40,236 bases of DNA from Actinomycetota bacterium. GTDB taxonomy: Bacteria > Actinomycetota > Thermoleophilia > Solirubrobacterales > Solirubrobacteraceae. Positions 32,089 to 38,973 of the stretch are shown piece after piece (positions within the stretch are counted from its first letter, which is position 1; every line of letters begins with the position of its first letter). The position numbers and the translations under genes are program-made. A model generated the notes under the pieces. The model saw nothing but the letters and a program-made list of their open reading frames with translations. It had not been told where the DNA came from and did not search any database. The stretch covers positions 1 through 40,236 of the forward strand of contig SYIT01000126.1 of assembly GCA_005798685.1 (NCBI GenBank). Reading direction: 5' to 3'.

Positions 32089-32699
32089 AAGTCAAAGCCC
32101 ATCCGTTGCTCGACGATCTCGCAGATCACGTGGCCAACGACACAATGAATCTCCTGCACTAAAGCCGTCTCCGACGATTCGACAAGGATCAACGAGTCGG
32201 CCAATAGATCGAGCTCGTGACCAAGCCCCGTCAGCGCGACCGTCGAAATCCCCATTGAACGCGCTTGGGCGAGAGCGGCGAGTACGTTCGGTGAACGCCC
32301 GCTGGTTGATATCGCGATCGCAACGTCACCCGGCTGCGCAAGAGCCTCCAATTCGCGTGCGAACGCCTGATCGTAGGAAAAATCATTCGCGAGAGCGGAA
32401 GCAACGGCGGAATTCGCTCCGAGTGAGAGCGCTGCCAGCGGGCGACGATCGGCGCGAAAGCGACCCACGAACTCGGCGGCAATGTGTTCAGCGTCGGCGG
32501 CGCTTCCGCCATTGCCGAAGAAGATCGCTTTCCCTCCGGATTCGATACTCGCTGCGATCATCTCAGCAGACCGTTCGATCGCTCCAACACTGCCTGCCGT
32601 CAAAAGCGCGCTCAGCAGACCGTCGTGTGCGACACGCCGCTGCTGGAGCGCCTCGGCGGCCGCCATCCCCCCGCCATCCTGCCCAGTATTGTCATGCAC
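32085..32699 (-). CDS. gmhA: Sedoheptulose 7-phosphate isomerase GmhA
   Basis: Converts sedoheptulose 7-phosphate to D-glycero-D-manno-heptose 7-phosphate in the cytoplasm. The SIS-domain core AIFFGNGGSAADAEHIAAEFVGRFR contains the Ser loop and the zinc-site His and Glu. AIAISTSGRSPNVLAAL is the second phosphate loop, and ALVQEIHCVVGHVICEIVE carries the C-terminal Gln and His ligands. The ORF track runs to 32849, but that part lies over hddA. I use GTG 32699, giving about 204 residues and an eight-base overlap with the hddA stop; ATG 32666 (193 residues, close to the E. coli length) is the alternative. Confidence 0.94.
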   Translation of the reverse strand: MHDNTGQDGGGMAAAEALQQRRVAHDGLLSALLTAGSVGAIERSAEMIAASIESGGKAIFFGNGGSAADAEHIAAEFVGRFRADRRPLAALSLGANSAVASALANDFSYDQAFARELEALAQPGDVAIAISTSGRSPNVLAALAQARSMGISTVALTGLGHELDLLADSLILVESSETALVQEIHCVVGHVICEIVEQRMGFDL

Positions 32700-33759
32700 C
32701 TGTCCACGACTCCAAGCCGACGTCGTCAAAGTAAACGTTAAGGACACTGAAGCCATCCTCAGCAAGAGCTTGCGCGACCTCGAAGCGGCAATCAAACGGC
32801 GCGTAGAAGAGCATGTAACCGCCGCCTCCGGCTCCGGTGATCTTTCCACCCAGCGCGCCGGCGTCGAGCGCGATTCGGTGGGCAGCCACCGCGGCCTCGG
32901 TCGAGATTAGGGGGGAGAGCTCTTGCTTCGCTAGCCAAGCCTCATTGAGCAGGTAGCCAAAATCGTCGAGCCGTCCCGCGAGCAGGGTTTGCGTCATCTC
33001 CAACGCTAGCTCCTTCTGACGGGCAAGCGCAGCACCCGTTGTACCATCATCATTGTTGTAACGCTCGCTCTGATCGTCGATGATGGTGGCCGATTCACGC
33101 GACGCCCCGAGATGACAAAGAAGCAGATTGTGTTCAAGCGTTGCGATCGTCGCGGAAGGCAGCCTCAGCTGATTGACCGTTACATCGTCGGCGTTGAACT
33201 CAAGAAAATTGACGCCTCCGAACGCGGCCGCGTAGTGATCCTGAGTCCCCCCGGCCAGACCGAGATCTTGACGCTCGATCTCAACCGCTGCTCGAGCTAT
33301 CTCATCTGCCGACCCACTGCGACCGTATGCAGCAAGCAACGCGCCCACGACCGCGACGACAATGGTTGACGATGCGCCAAGGCCTGAGCCTGGAGGAGCC
33401 TGCGATTGGACTCGCAACTCGACGCCGCGGCCATCTGAGGCCAAGCTGCTGATCGGTCCGCTCAGGAGGTGAAGACGCTGATCGAGCTGGCTTAGCTCGC
33501 CAATCCGTCCTTCTGAGGTCAGCCCAAGGTCAAGGCTACGGATGACAAGTTGATCATCTTCACGAATCCGCGCCGAAGCGTAGGCGTAACGCCTAATCGC
33601 AGCGCTCAAGACCGCGCCGCCCTCCCGCTCTGGATAAGGCGAAACATCGGTCCCGCCTCCAGCGAAACTGATGCGCATCGGGGCTCTGGCAAACGCGCGC
33701 GCGTCGGATTGCACAGCAATGTTTCCAAGGCGCGACCGACTTCTGGCAAGAGACCCCAT
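32692..33759 (-). CDS. hddA: D-glycero-alpha-D-manno-heptose 7-phosphate kinase HddA (GHMP kinase)
   Basis: A 355-residue GHMP-family kinase. ARAPMRISFAGGGTDVSPYPEREGG near 25-49 is the HddA/fucokinase-like substrate motif, QAPPGSGLGASSTIVVAVVGALL near 118-140 the ATP loop, and KITGAGGGGYMLFYAP near 308-323 motif 3. It would phosphorylate heptose 7-phosphate at C1 to the alpha-1,7-bisphosphate, which GmhB then dephosphorylates. Together with gmhA and gmhB this is the GDP-D-alpha-D-heptose branch; the bifunctional HldE of the ADP-beta branch is absent. ATG 33759 has TAGCTT eight bases upstream and leads the long minus-strand operon down to the AftD-like gene. Confidence 0.92.
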   Translation of the reverse strand: MGSLARSRSRLGNIAVQSDARAFARAPMRISFAGGGTDVSPYPEREGGAVLSAAIRRYAYASARIREDDQLVIRSLDLGLTSEGRIGELSQLDQRLHLLSGPISSLASDGRGVELRVQSQAPPGSGLGASSTIVVAVVGALLAAYGRSGSADEIARAAVEIERQDLGLAGGTQDHYAAAFGGVNFLEFNADDVTVNQLRLPSATIATLEHNLLLCHLGASRESATIIDDQSERYNNDDGTTGAALARQKELALEMTQTLLAGRLDDFGYLLNEAWLAKQELSPLISTEAAVAAHRIALDAGALGGKITGAGGGGYMLFYAPFDCRFEVAQALAEDGFSVLNVYFDDVGLESWTGA

Positions 33760-33767
33760 AAATCGAG

Positions 33768-33773
33768 AAGCTA
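33768..33773 (-). promoter_or_regulatory. -10-like element for the heptose operon
   Basis: TAGCTT eight bases before ATG 33759; no ribosome binding site is seen in front of the ATG. Confidence 0.5.
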
Positions 33774-33787
33774 CAACACTGGGGGAA

Positions 33788-33814
33788 CCGGTCTCGCAAG
33801 TTGACGGCCGGTCT
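33788..33814. repeat. CCGGTCT direct repeat overlapping a promoter
   Basis: CCGGTCT occurs at 33788-33794 and 33808-33814, 20 bases apart (about two helical turns). The copies straddle the -35 of the plus-strand promoter. A regulator site is possible, but the repeat is short. Confidence 0.3.
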
Positions 33815-33829
33815 TAAAACTGGCATACT
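33801..33829 (+). promoter_or_regulatory. Full -35/-10 promoter for GT4 gene
   Basis: TTGACG (33801-33806), a 17-base spacer and CATACT (33824-33829) make a good housekeeping-type promoter. It predicts a leader of roughly 50 bases before ATG 33890, an exception to the leaderless pattern elsewhere. Confidence 0.55.
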
Positions 33830-33889
33830 GGCGCTGGCATTGGATCGAAGAAATCGTCAATGTCGACGAAAAAACTTCCGTAGATCCGA

Positions 33890-35041
33890 ATGCACATACT
33901 GATCCTGACAGACCGTGACTGGGACCACCCCGATGCTGGGGGTACAGGGGTTCACTTGACCGGCCAGATTGGCCATTGGGTGCGCTGGGGTCAGAGCGTG
34001 ACTGTGATCGCCGGCGGTTATGAAGGGGCTACTACGGTCGAGCATCGGGATCGGCTGACGGTCTACCGCGTTGGCTCGCGAGTCTCCGTTTTCCCAAGGA
34101 CCATCATTCGCGGCATCGTCGGCCGGATCCCCAAAGCCGATGTCACGCTGGAAATCATCAACGGAATCTGTTGGATGACGCCGCTCTGGTTGAAGGGTCC
34201 TCGTGTTTCGCTGATCCACCACGTCCACCGCTCGATGTACGTCGACGAGATGGGCCAGAAGGGGCGGCTTGCTGCGCTGGCACTGGAGACGCTGCCACTG
34301 CGCACTCTCTACCGTCGCTCGCACTTCTTGGTGGTCTCCGAGGCAACGAAGGGTGAGGTCGAGCGAACTCACGCGATTCCCAGCGCTTCGATCGACGTTG
34401 TATACCCAGGAGTCGACGGCGAGTTTTTCCAGCCTGGGCCAAAGAGCGAGCTGCCGACGATGATCTTCCTCGGCCGGCTCAAGGCCTACAAGCGCGTTGA
34501 AACCCTTCTCGACGTAGTCAGCGCAATCGACGGGCTGACACTCGACCTAGTCGGCGACGGCGATCATGGGCCGGCGCTGCGGGCAGAAGTTGCCGCACGC
34601 GGGTTGGCGGATCGGGTTCGCTTCCATGGCCACGTCAACGACGAGAAGAAGAAGCTCTTGCTCAGTCGCTCCTGGCTAGCGGCTACGGCCTCGGCGGCGG
34701 AGGGCTGGTCGTCGGCGACGTTGGAGGCCGCGGCAAGCGGCACGCCGACCGTGGCCCACCCTGTGGGCGGTCTTCGGGAGTCAATCGTGGATGGCCAAAC
34801 GGGGTTCCACGGCGAGACGCTTGGCGATCTTGTCGCCGCTGCCCAGCGACTTGTCGATGACGAACCGCTACGAACGCGACTGAGCGTGCAGGCTCGCGCG
34901 CGCGCCGAGGTGCTCAGCTGGGAGCGTTCCGCGCGCGGCACTCTGGGGGTACTTCAGGGTGCTGCCGACCAGGGGTTAGCGGCACCCCCCGCTGATATGG
35001 AACCCCAAAACGCCGCCACCGTGGGACGACAGACGCGTTGA
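33890..35041 (+). CDS. GT4 glycosyltransferase
   Basis: A 383-residue GT-B enzyme. It opens MHILILTDRDWDHPDAGGTGVHLTGQI, the GT4 acceptor-loop pattern, then VSLIHHVHRSMYVDEMG near 104. VVYPGVDGEFFQPGP near 166, MIFLGRLKAYKRVETLLDVV near 188, LDLVGDGDHGPALRAEV near 215 and SAAEGWSSATLEAAASGTPTVAHPVGGL near 263-290 give the donor domain with Glu-x7-Glu. It reads divergently from the heptose operon, so it may use the heptose nucleotide sugar; that is inference. The C-terminus (PPADMEPQNAATVG) is a non-conserved tail. Confidence 0.92.
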   Translation: MHILILTDRDWDHPDAGGTGVHLTGQIGHWVRWGQSVTVIAGGYEGATTVEHRDRLTVYRVGSRVSVFPRTIIRGIVGRIPKADVTLEIINGICWMTPLWLKGPRVSLIHHVHRSMYVDEMGQKGRLAALALETLPLRTLYRRSHFLVVSEATKGEVERTHAIPSASIDVVYPGVDGEFFQPGPKSELPTMIFLGRLKAYKRVETLLDVVSAIDGLTLDLVGDGDHGPALRAEVAARGLADRVRFHGHVNDEKKKLLLSRSWLAATASAAEGWSSATLEAAASGTPTVAHPVGGLRESIVDGQTGFHGETLGDLVAAAQRLVDDEPLRTRLSVQARARAEVLSWERSARGTLGVLQGAADQGLAAPPADMEPQNAATVGRQTR

Positions 35042-35058
35042 CGCCAGATTCCGTAGGG

Positions 35059-35088
35059 ACGGCTGCTACCTTTCTGAAGGTTGGCCGT
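35059..35088. other. Two-tier hairpin between the GT4 gene and panC
   Basis: Outer arms ACGGC/GCCGT and inner arms ACCTT/AAGGT around a TCTG loop can fold into an imperfect stem. No T-tract follows, so a rho-independent terminator is doubtful; it could be a structured leader of panC. Confidence 0.3.
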
Positions 35089-35183
35089 AACCCTCGGGTG
35101 CGAACCGTGTACAGCAGTTAGAAGTTGGTTGGCGGAGCACCACTCAATGCGCGACCGGTATCTCGTAAGGGAACTGGACCGAA

Positions 35184-36077
35184 ATGACAGAACGCATCGT
35201 TCAAACGATCCGAACAGTCCCCGAACTGAGGGATGCGATTGTTGCGCGCCGCGCCGACGGGGCGACGGTTGGTTTCGTTCCGACGATGGGCGCGCTGCAC
35301 AGCGGCCACTGCGCACTGATAGAGCGCGCCGCTAGTGAGCACGACGTTGCCGTCGTCTCGATCTTCGTCAACCCAACGCCGTTCAATCAGGCCTCCGACC
35401 TTGAGCAGTATCCACGTGACGAGGCGGCCGACGTCAAGGCCGCCGCCGCGGCCGGAGCGACGATCTGCTTTACACCAAGCGTTGAAGAGATTTATCCAGC
35501 CGGCTTTTCCACCCGCGTGCAGGTTCGCGGGCCGCTAACCGAAACGCTTGAAGGCCAAGAGCGCGGCGTCGGCCACTTCGACGGAATGGCAACCGTCGTT
35601 GCGATCCTGCTCAATGCGGTGGGACCCGACGTCGCCTACTTCGGCGCAAAGGACGCACAGCAAGCGCTGGTCGTCCGCCGTTTCGTCACCGATCTGCGGA
35701 TTCCAACCGAAATCGTCACCGCGGTGACGGTCCGCGACCGCGATGGCCTAGCCCTCTCTAGCCGCAACGCAAGGCTCTCCGCCGCCGGCCGCGAGCAGGC
35801 CTTGGCGATCTCGGCCGCACTGCAGGCCGCGGCCAACGCGATCAGCGATGGCAGCGCCACATCACCCGAAGCCGCCAGCGCGGCCGGCGTCGAGCGCCTA
35901 CGGGCGGCGGGAATTACGCCCGAGTACTTCGCTGTCACCGACCCGGCAACGCTTGAGCCTGCAAGCCAGCTCAGCGGCAGGCTGCTGATCTCCTGCGCAG
36001 CCACCGTTGACGGCGTCCGCCTGATCGACAACTTGACCGTCAGTGCCAATCGAGAGGCGGCGACCGCCAACGTTTAG
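35184..36077 (+). CDS. panC: Pantothenate synthetase PanC
   Basis: A 297-residue ligase that condenses pantoate and beta-alanine using ATP. Motifs are FVPTMGALHSGH near 31-42 (the HIGH-like ATP site), VSIFVNPTPFN near 58-68, TPSVEEIYP near 98, GHFDGMATVV, VAYFGAKDAQQALVVRRF near 152-169 and DRDGLALSSRNARLS near 185-200. The length is normal. One oddity: the family has Gln in NP(M/L/T)QF, which contacts pantoate, and here it is Pro66 (CCG at 35379-35381; CAG would give Gln). A weak AAGGGA lies 11 bases before ATG 35184. panB follows after 31 bases. Confidence 0.95.
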   Translation: MTERIVQTIRTVPELRDAIVARRADGATVGFVPTMGALHSGHCALIERAASEHDVAVVSIFVNPTPFNQASDLEQYPRDEAADVKAAAAAGATICFTPSVEEIYPAGFSTRVQVRGPLTETLEGQERGVGHFDGMATVVAILLNAVGPDVAYFGAKDAQQALVVRRFVTDLRIPTEIVTAVTVRDRDGLALSSRNARLSAAGREQALAISAALQAAANAISDGSATSPEAASAAGVERLRAAGITPEYFAVTDPATLEPASQLSGRLLISCAATVDGVRLIDNLTVSANREAATANV

Positions 36078-36094
36078 GCGGCGTCGACCGTTAG

Positions 36095-36102
36095 AGAAGG
36101 AG
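36095..36102 (+). promoter_or_regulatory. Strong Shine-Dalgarno of panB
   Basis: AGAAGGAG six bases before ATG 36109. It decides the start against the longer ORF-track reading from 36043. Confidence 0.8.
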
Positions 36103-36108
36103 CAGACG

Positions 36109-37029
36109 ATGTCCACGATGCCCAACCAGATCGAGATCCCGGCCGACGCTTCGCGCCTGCCGATGACGCTGCCGCGGCTCGCCCAGATGAAGCGGCTTGG
36201 CGAGCCAATTGTGATGGTCACCGCCTACGACTATCCAAGCGCGCTCGCGGCCGAGAAGGCTGGTGTTGACATGGTTCTCGTCGGTGATTCGGGCGCAATG
36301 ACCGTGCTCGGTTACGACTCCACCGTTCCGGTGGAGCTAGATGAGATCCTGATGCTCGCGAAGGCTGCCCGCCGCGGCCTTCAATCGCCATTCCTGATCG
36401 GTGACCTCCCATTCGGTTCATACGAAGTCAGCGACGAGCAGGCGGTGACGACTGCGCTCCGCTTCGTCAAAGAGGCCGGTTGCGCTGCCGCCAAGCTCGA
36501 GGGCGGCGGCCCAACCTCGGTTGCCCGCGCCCGCGCGATCAGCAGCGCCGGCATCCCCGTAATGGGCCATGTTGGGCTAACCCCGCAAACGTCGACCGCG
36601 CTCGGCGGCTACCGCGCTCAAGGGAAGACGGCAGAGCAGGCGCTGCTAATCCGCGATCAAGCGATTGCGCTCGATCAGGCCGGTTGCTTCTCAATCGTCT
36701 TCGAAGCGATCCCATCCGAGCTTGCGGCCGAGATCATGCCGCAGATCTCAGTTCCCGTGATCGGCATTGGCGCCGGCGGCGGCGTTGACGGCCAGGTGCT
36801 CGTCTTCCATGACCTGCTCGGCATCCGCGAGGGGCTTGGCGCTCGCTTCGTCAAGCGCTACGCCAACATCCTCGACGAGATGGTTGACGGTGTCAGCGCC
36901 TTTGCCGAAGATGTCCGCAGCCGCTCTTTCCCGGGCCCTGAACACGGGTACTCGATCGACCACGACGAGCTGACCGCCTTTCGTGGCGACAGTTCTGCGC
37001 AAACGCGCTCAGAGCAATCTAGGGACTGA
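36109..37029 (+). CDS. panB: 3-methyl-2-oxobutanoate hydroxymethyltransferase PanB
   Basis: A 306-residue TIM-barrel enzyme making ketopantoate from ketoisovalerate and methylene-tetrahydrofolate. Motifs are MVTAYDYPSALAAEKAGVDMVLVGDSGAM near 36-64 (metal-binding Asp), VLGYDSTVPV, GDLPFGSYEVSDEQA near 98, AAKLEGGGP near 124 (the Lys/Glu pair), GHVGLTPQT near 148, FEAIPSELAAEIM near 192 (catalytic Glu) and PVIGIGAGGGVDGQVLVFHDLLGI near 211-234. All catalytic positions I know appear intact. The ATG is fixed by the strong upstream Shine-Dalgarno. The last 11 bases overlap the convergent membrane protein gene. Confidence 0.97.
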   Translation: MSTMPNQIEIPADASRLPMTLPRLAQMKRLGEPIVMVTAYDYPSALAAEKAGVDMVLVGDSGAMTVLGYDSTVPVELDEILMLAKAARRGLQSPFLIGDLPFGSYEVSDEQAVTTALRFVKEAGCAAAKLEGGGPTSVARARAISSAGIPVMGHVGLTPQTSTALGGYRAQGKTAEQALLIRDQAIALDQAGCFSIVFEAIPSELAAEIMPQISVPVIGIGAGGGVDGQVLVFHDLLGIREGLGARFVKRYANILDEMVDGVSAFAEDVRSRSFPGPEHGYSIDHDELTAFRGDSSAQTRSEQSRD

Positions 37030-38917
37030 GTACCTCCGCGGCCTTGACCTTGATGCACCCTCCCCCTCCGCCCCAGAAGCCGATCGTCACTGAGCTGCTG
37101 AGAGCTGGGATTACAGCGCGAAACCCACTCGGATAGCTAGCGATCTCATAGACGTAGAGCGGGAGGGGCTCGGTAGAAGATGTCAAAGCGATGACTCCTC
37201 TGGAACTTGAATTCTCTAGCTCAACGCTAACCATTATCGTCTTCATCGAGTTCAGAATTGGCGCCGCCATCGGGAACTGAGCAGCGTAGGAACCGGGACC
37301 GAGCCAGCTCGACTGCGCGGCCGAGCGCCCGCATGGTCGACCGGTGCTCGACAGCTGACGCTGCGGTCCGATCCGCACCGGCCGCAGTGCACCGGTGCCG
37401 TCGGCTTGCCAAAGCGTTCCGCTGGGGAGATTGACCTCTGGCAGCTTCGCGTTTGGCGAGATTACGCGCGCCGCCTTCTCAATCCGGTTGTAGCCTGCGG
37501 TCGTTGGGACCTGAAACACGACGAAGCCGGGAAGATGCCCGTCAAGGACCGTCAAACTGGATCGATTTCGCGATAGTTCGCTGATCGAGTTGCGAAGGTT
37601 AGCCGAGTACGAAGCAACCGCGATGATTCGAGCCTGAGTACCTTGAACGCTGCTGCGCAGGTTGGCCAGCCACACCACAGCGAACACGGCGGCCAACCCG
37701 GCCAGCAGGCCGAGCGCCCATCTTCGTCGCGGCAAAGGTCGACCCGATGCGGCCCACGCCGTCGGGATGAGGAGCACGCCAAAGAGAAGGCTCAGATCTT
37801 GATATCGAGAGATCGCAGCGATGCCCTCAACCCCAAGAACCTCCAGCCGTCCGGCAGCGATCTGAAGGCCGCTGATTGTCGTGAGCAGAATGAACGCGAG
37901 CCAGATCATCGCCGACGACCTGTTCCTAACAGTTCCAATCAGCAGCGCGCCAATCAACAACAAGCCTCCGGCAAGAGAGAAGCCCCACTGCGGCTTGATG
38001 CCGACGAGATCTTGCCCTTCCGTCGGGCCCGAGAAGTCATTGATGACCGTCGCCGAGACGCCACGGCCCCACCAGTTGAGCGCCACCTCGACCCAGGTGC
38101 CCACCGGGGCATTGGCAAAATAGGAGAGCCCGCCACTGGTATTGGCCTTCGCCAACAGTACCGTGAGTACGACTTGGCTGATGGCGATTGCGAAAAGACC
38201 GGCTAAGAGCGGGAGTGCCGAACGCGTGCGGTCGAGGAGTCTTCTTACGGTCGGGGCGTCTGAGCTGGGCGGAAGGACGAGCAGCACCCACACCAGCAAG
38301 GGGATTATCACGGCGCGGTCGGAGAATGCGCATGCGAGCAGCTGTAAGAGCCAGCTGAGGACAAGCCACTTGGTGGCGCGACTGCGCCTCCACCGCAGCG
38401 CGAAAAGAATTGTTGCTAGCGCTGCAGCAACCATCGTCAGGCCGGATGACGCGGTGGTCCACCAACCTGCCGTCGACACAACTACGGACGAAGTTCCAAG
38501 CATCGAAGCAGCACCCAATGCAACGATCGGGGAATCGGTGAGTTCCCTGACCACCAAAGCTCCGAGGACGACGATCAGGCCGACGCAAAGCGCCGCAAAC
38601 CATTGGGCCATCCACCACTCCGGGCCGAGCGCTCCGATCAGCCAGGAGAGGCCGCCAGCAGCCGGGTTGAGGTGGTCACGCAGTTCAGGCGTTCCAAAGA
38701 AGGTCGTCATCCCGAGGCCGGCGTCTTGGCGCAGGCCGATATTCACGAAGTCGTCGTCGCGAAAGGCACCCGCTCTGAGCGCGCGCGCCGTGATCAGCGC
38801 GCAAACAATGGCGAGGGCGAATGCCAACCAAACGAACCGGGTTCGGGCGAGGCGCCGCCCCTCCCCAAGCCAGTCCCGTTGAGAGCCTTCAGACCCGCCA
38901 GCGATTCGTTCAGACAC
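37019..38917 (-). CDS. Large polytopic membrane protein, GT-C-like, unidentified
   Basis: A 632-residue protein. Helix 1 (about residues 25-48) is followed by a loop with FRDDDFVNIGLRQDAGLGMTTFFGTPELRDHLNPAAGGLSW, an acidic first loop as in GT-C glycosyltransferases. About ten more helices run to roughly residue 420. The C-terminal 210 residues are soluble, with LTVLDGHLPGFVVFQVPTTAGY near 460 and a beta-rich end containing the odd Gly/Cys stretch GFWGGGGGCIKVKAAEVL. GTG 38917 has TAGAGT eight bases upstream. By eye its base composition is less GC-rich than panB or uvrA. I do not recognise the family; a glycosyltransferase role is a guess from layout only. Confidence 0.75.
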   Translation of the reverse strand: MSERIAGGSEGSQRDWLGEGRRLARTRFVWLAFALAIVCALITARALRAGAFRDDDFVNIGLRQDAGLGMTTFFGTPELRDHLNPAAGGLSWLIGALGPEWWMAQWFAALCVGLIVVLGALVVRELTDSPIVALGAASMLGTSSVVVSTAGWWTTASSGLTMVAAALATILFALRWRRSRATKWLVLSWLLQLLACAFSDRAVIIPLLVWVLLVLPPSSDAPTVRRLLDRTRSALPLLAGLFAIAISQVVLTVLLAKANTSGGLSYFANAPVGTWVEVALNWWGRGVSATVINDFSGPTEGQDLVGIKPQWGFSLAGGLLLIGALLIGTVRNRSSAMIWLAFILLTTISGLQIAAGRLEVLGVEGIAAISRYQDLSLLFGVLLIPTAWAASGRPLPRRRWALGLLAGLAAVFAVVWLANLRSSVQGTQARIIAVASYSANLRNSISELSRNRSSLTVLDGHLPGFVVFQVPTTAGYNRIEKAARVISPNAKLPEVNLPSGTLWQADGTGALRPVRIGPQRQLSSTGRPCGRSAAQSSWLGPGSYAAQFPMAAPILNSMKTIMVSVELENSSSRGVIALTSSTEPLPLYVYEIASYPSGFRAVIPALSSSVTIGFWGGGGGCIKVKAAEVLSP

Positions 38918-38925
38918 TTGGCTGG

Positions 38926-38931
38926 ACTCTA
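38926..38931 (-). promoter_or_regulatory. -10-like element for the 632-residue membrane protein gene
   Basis: TAGAGT eight bases before GTG 38917, in a 56-base gap behind the acyltransferase gene. Confidence 0.5.
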
Positions 38932-38973
38932 CAGTCGTCTTCGCGTTACTGCGCGAGCCGGCACTCGGCGTAT

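Noticed and set aside
32700-32849. N-terminal 50 residues of the ORF-track gmhA reading
   Set aside because: They lie entirely within the hddA coding sequence in another frame and have no counterpart in GmhA proteins.
31543-33759. Heptose genes as evidence for LPS and a Gram-negative host
   Set aside because: No lipid A, Waa core or Lpt genes are present; HddA belongs to the alpha-GDP branch, which is also used for Gram-positive surface glycans, and the remaining genes are actinobacterial in type.
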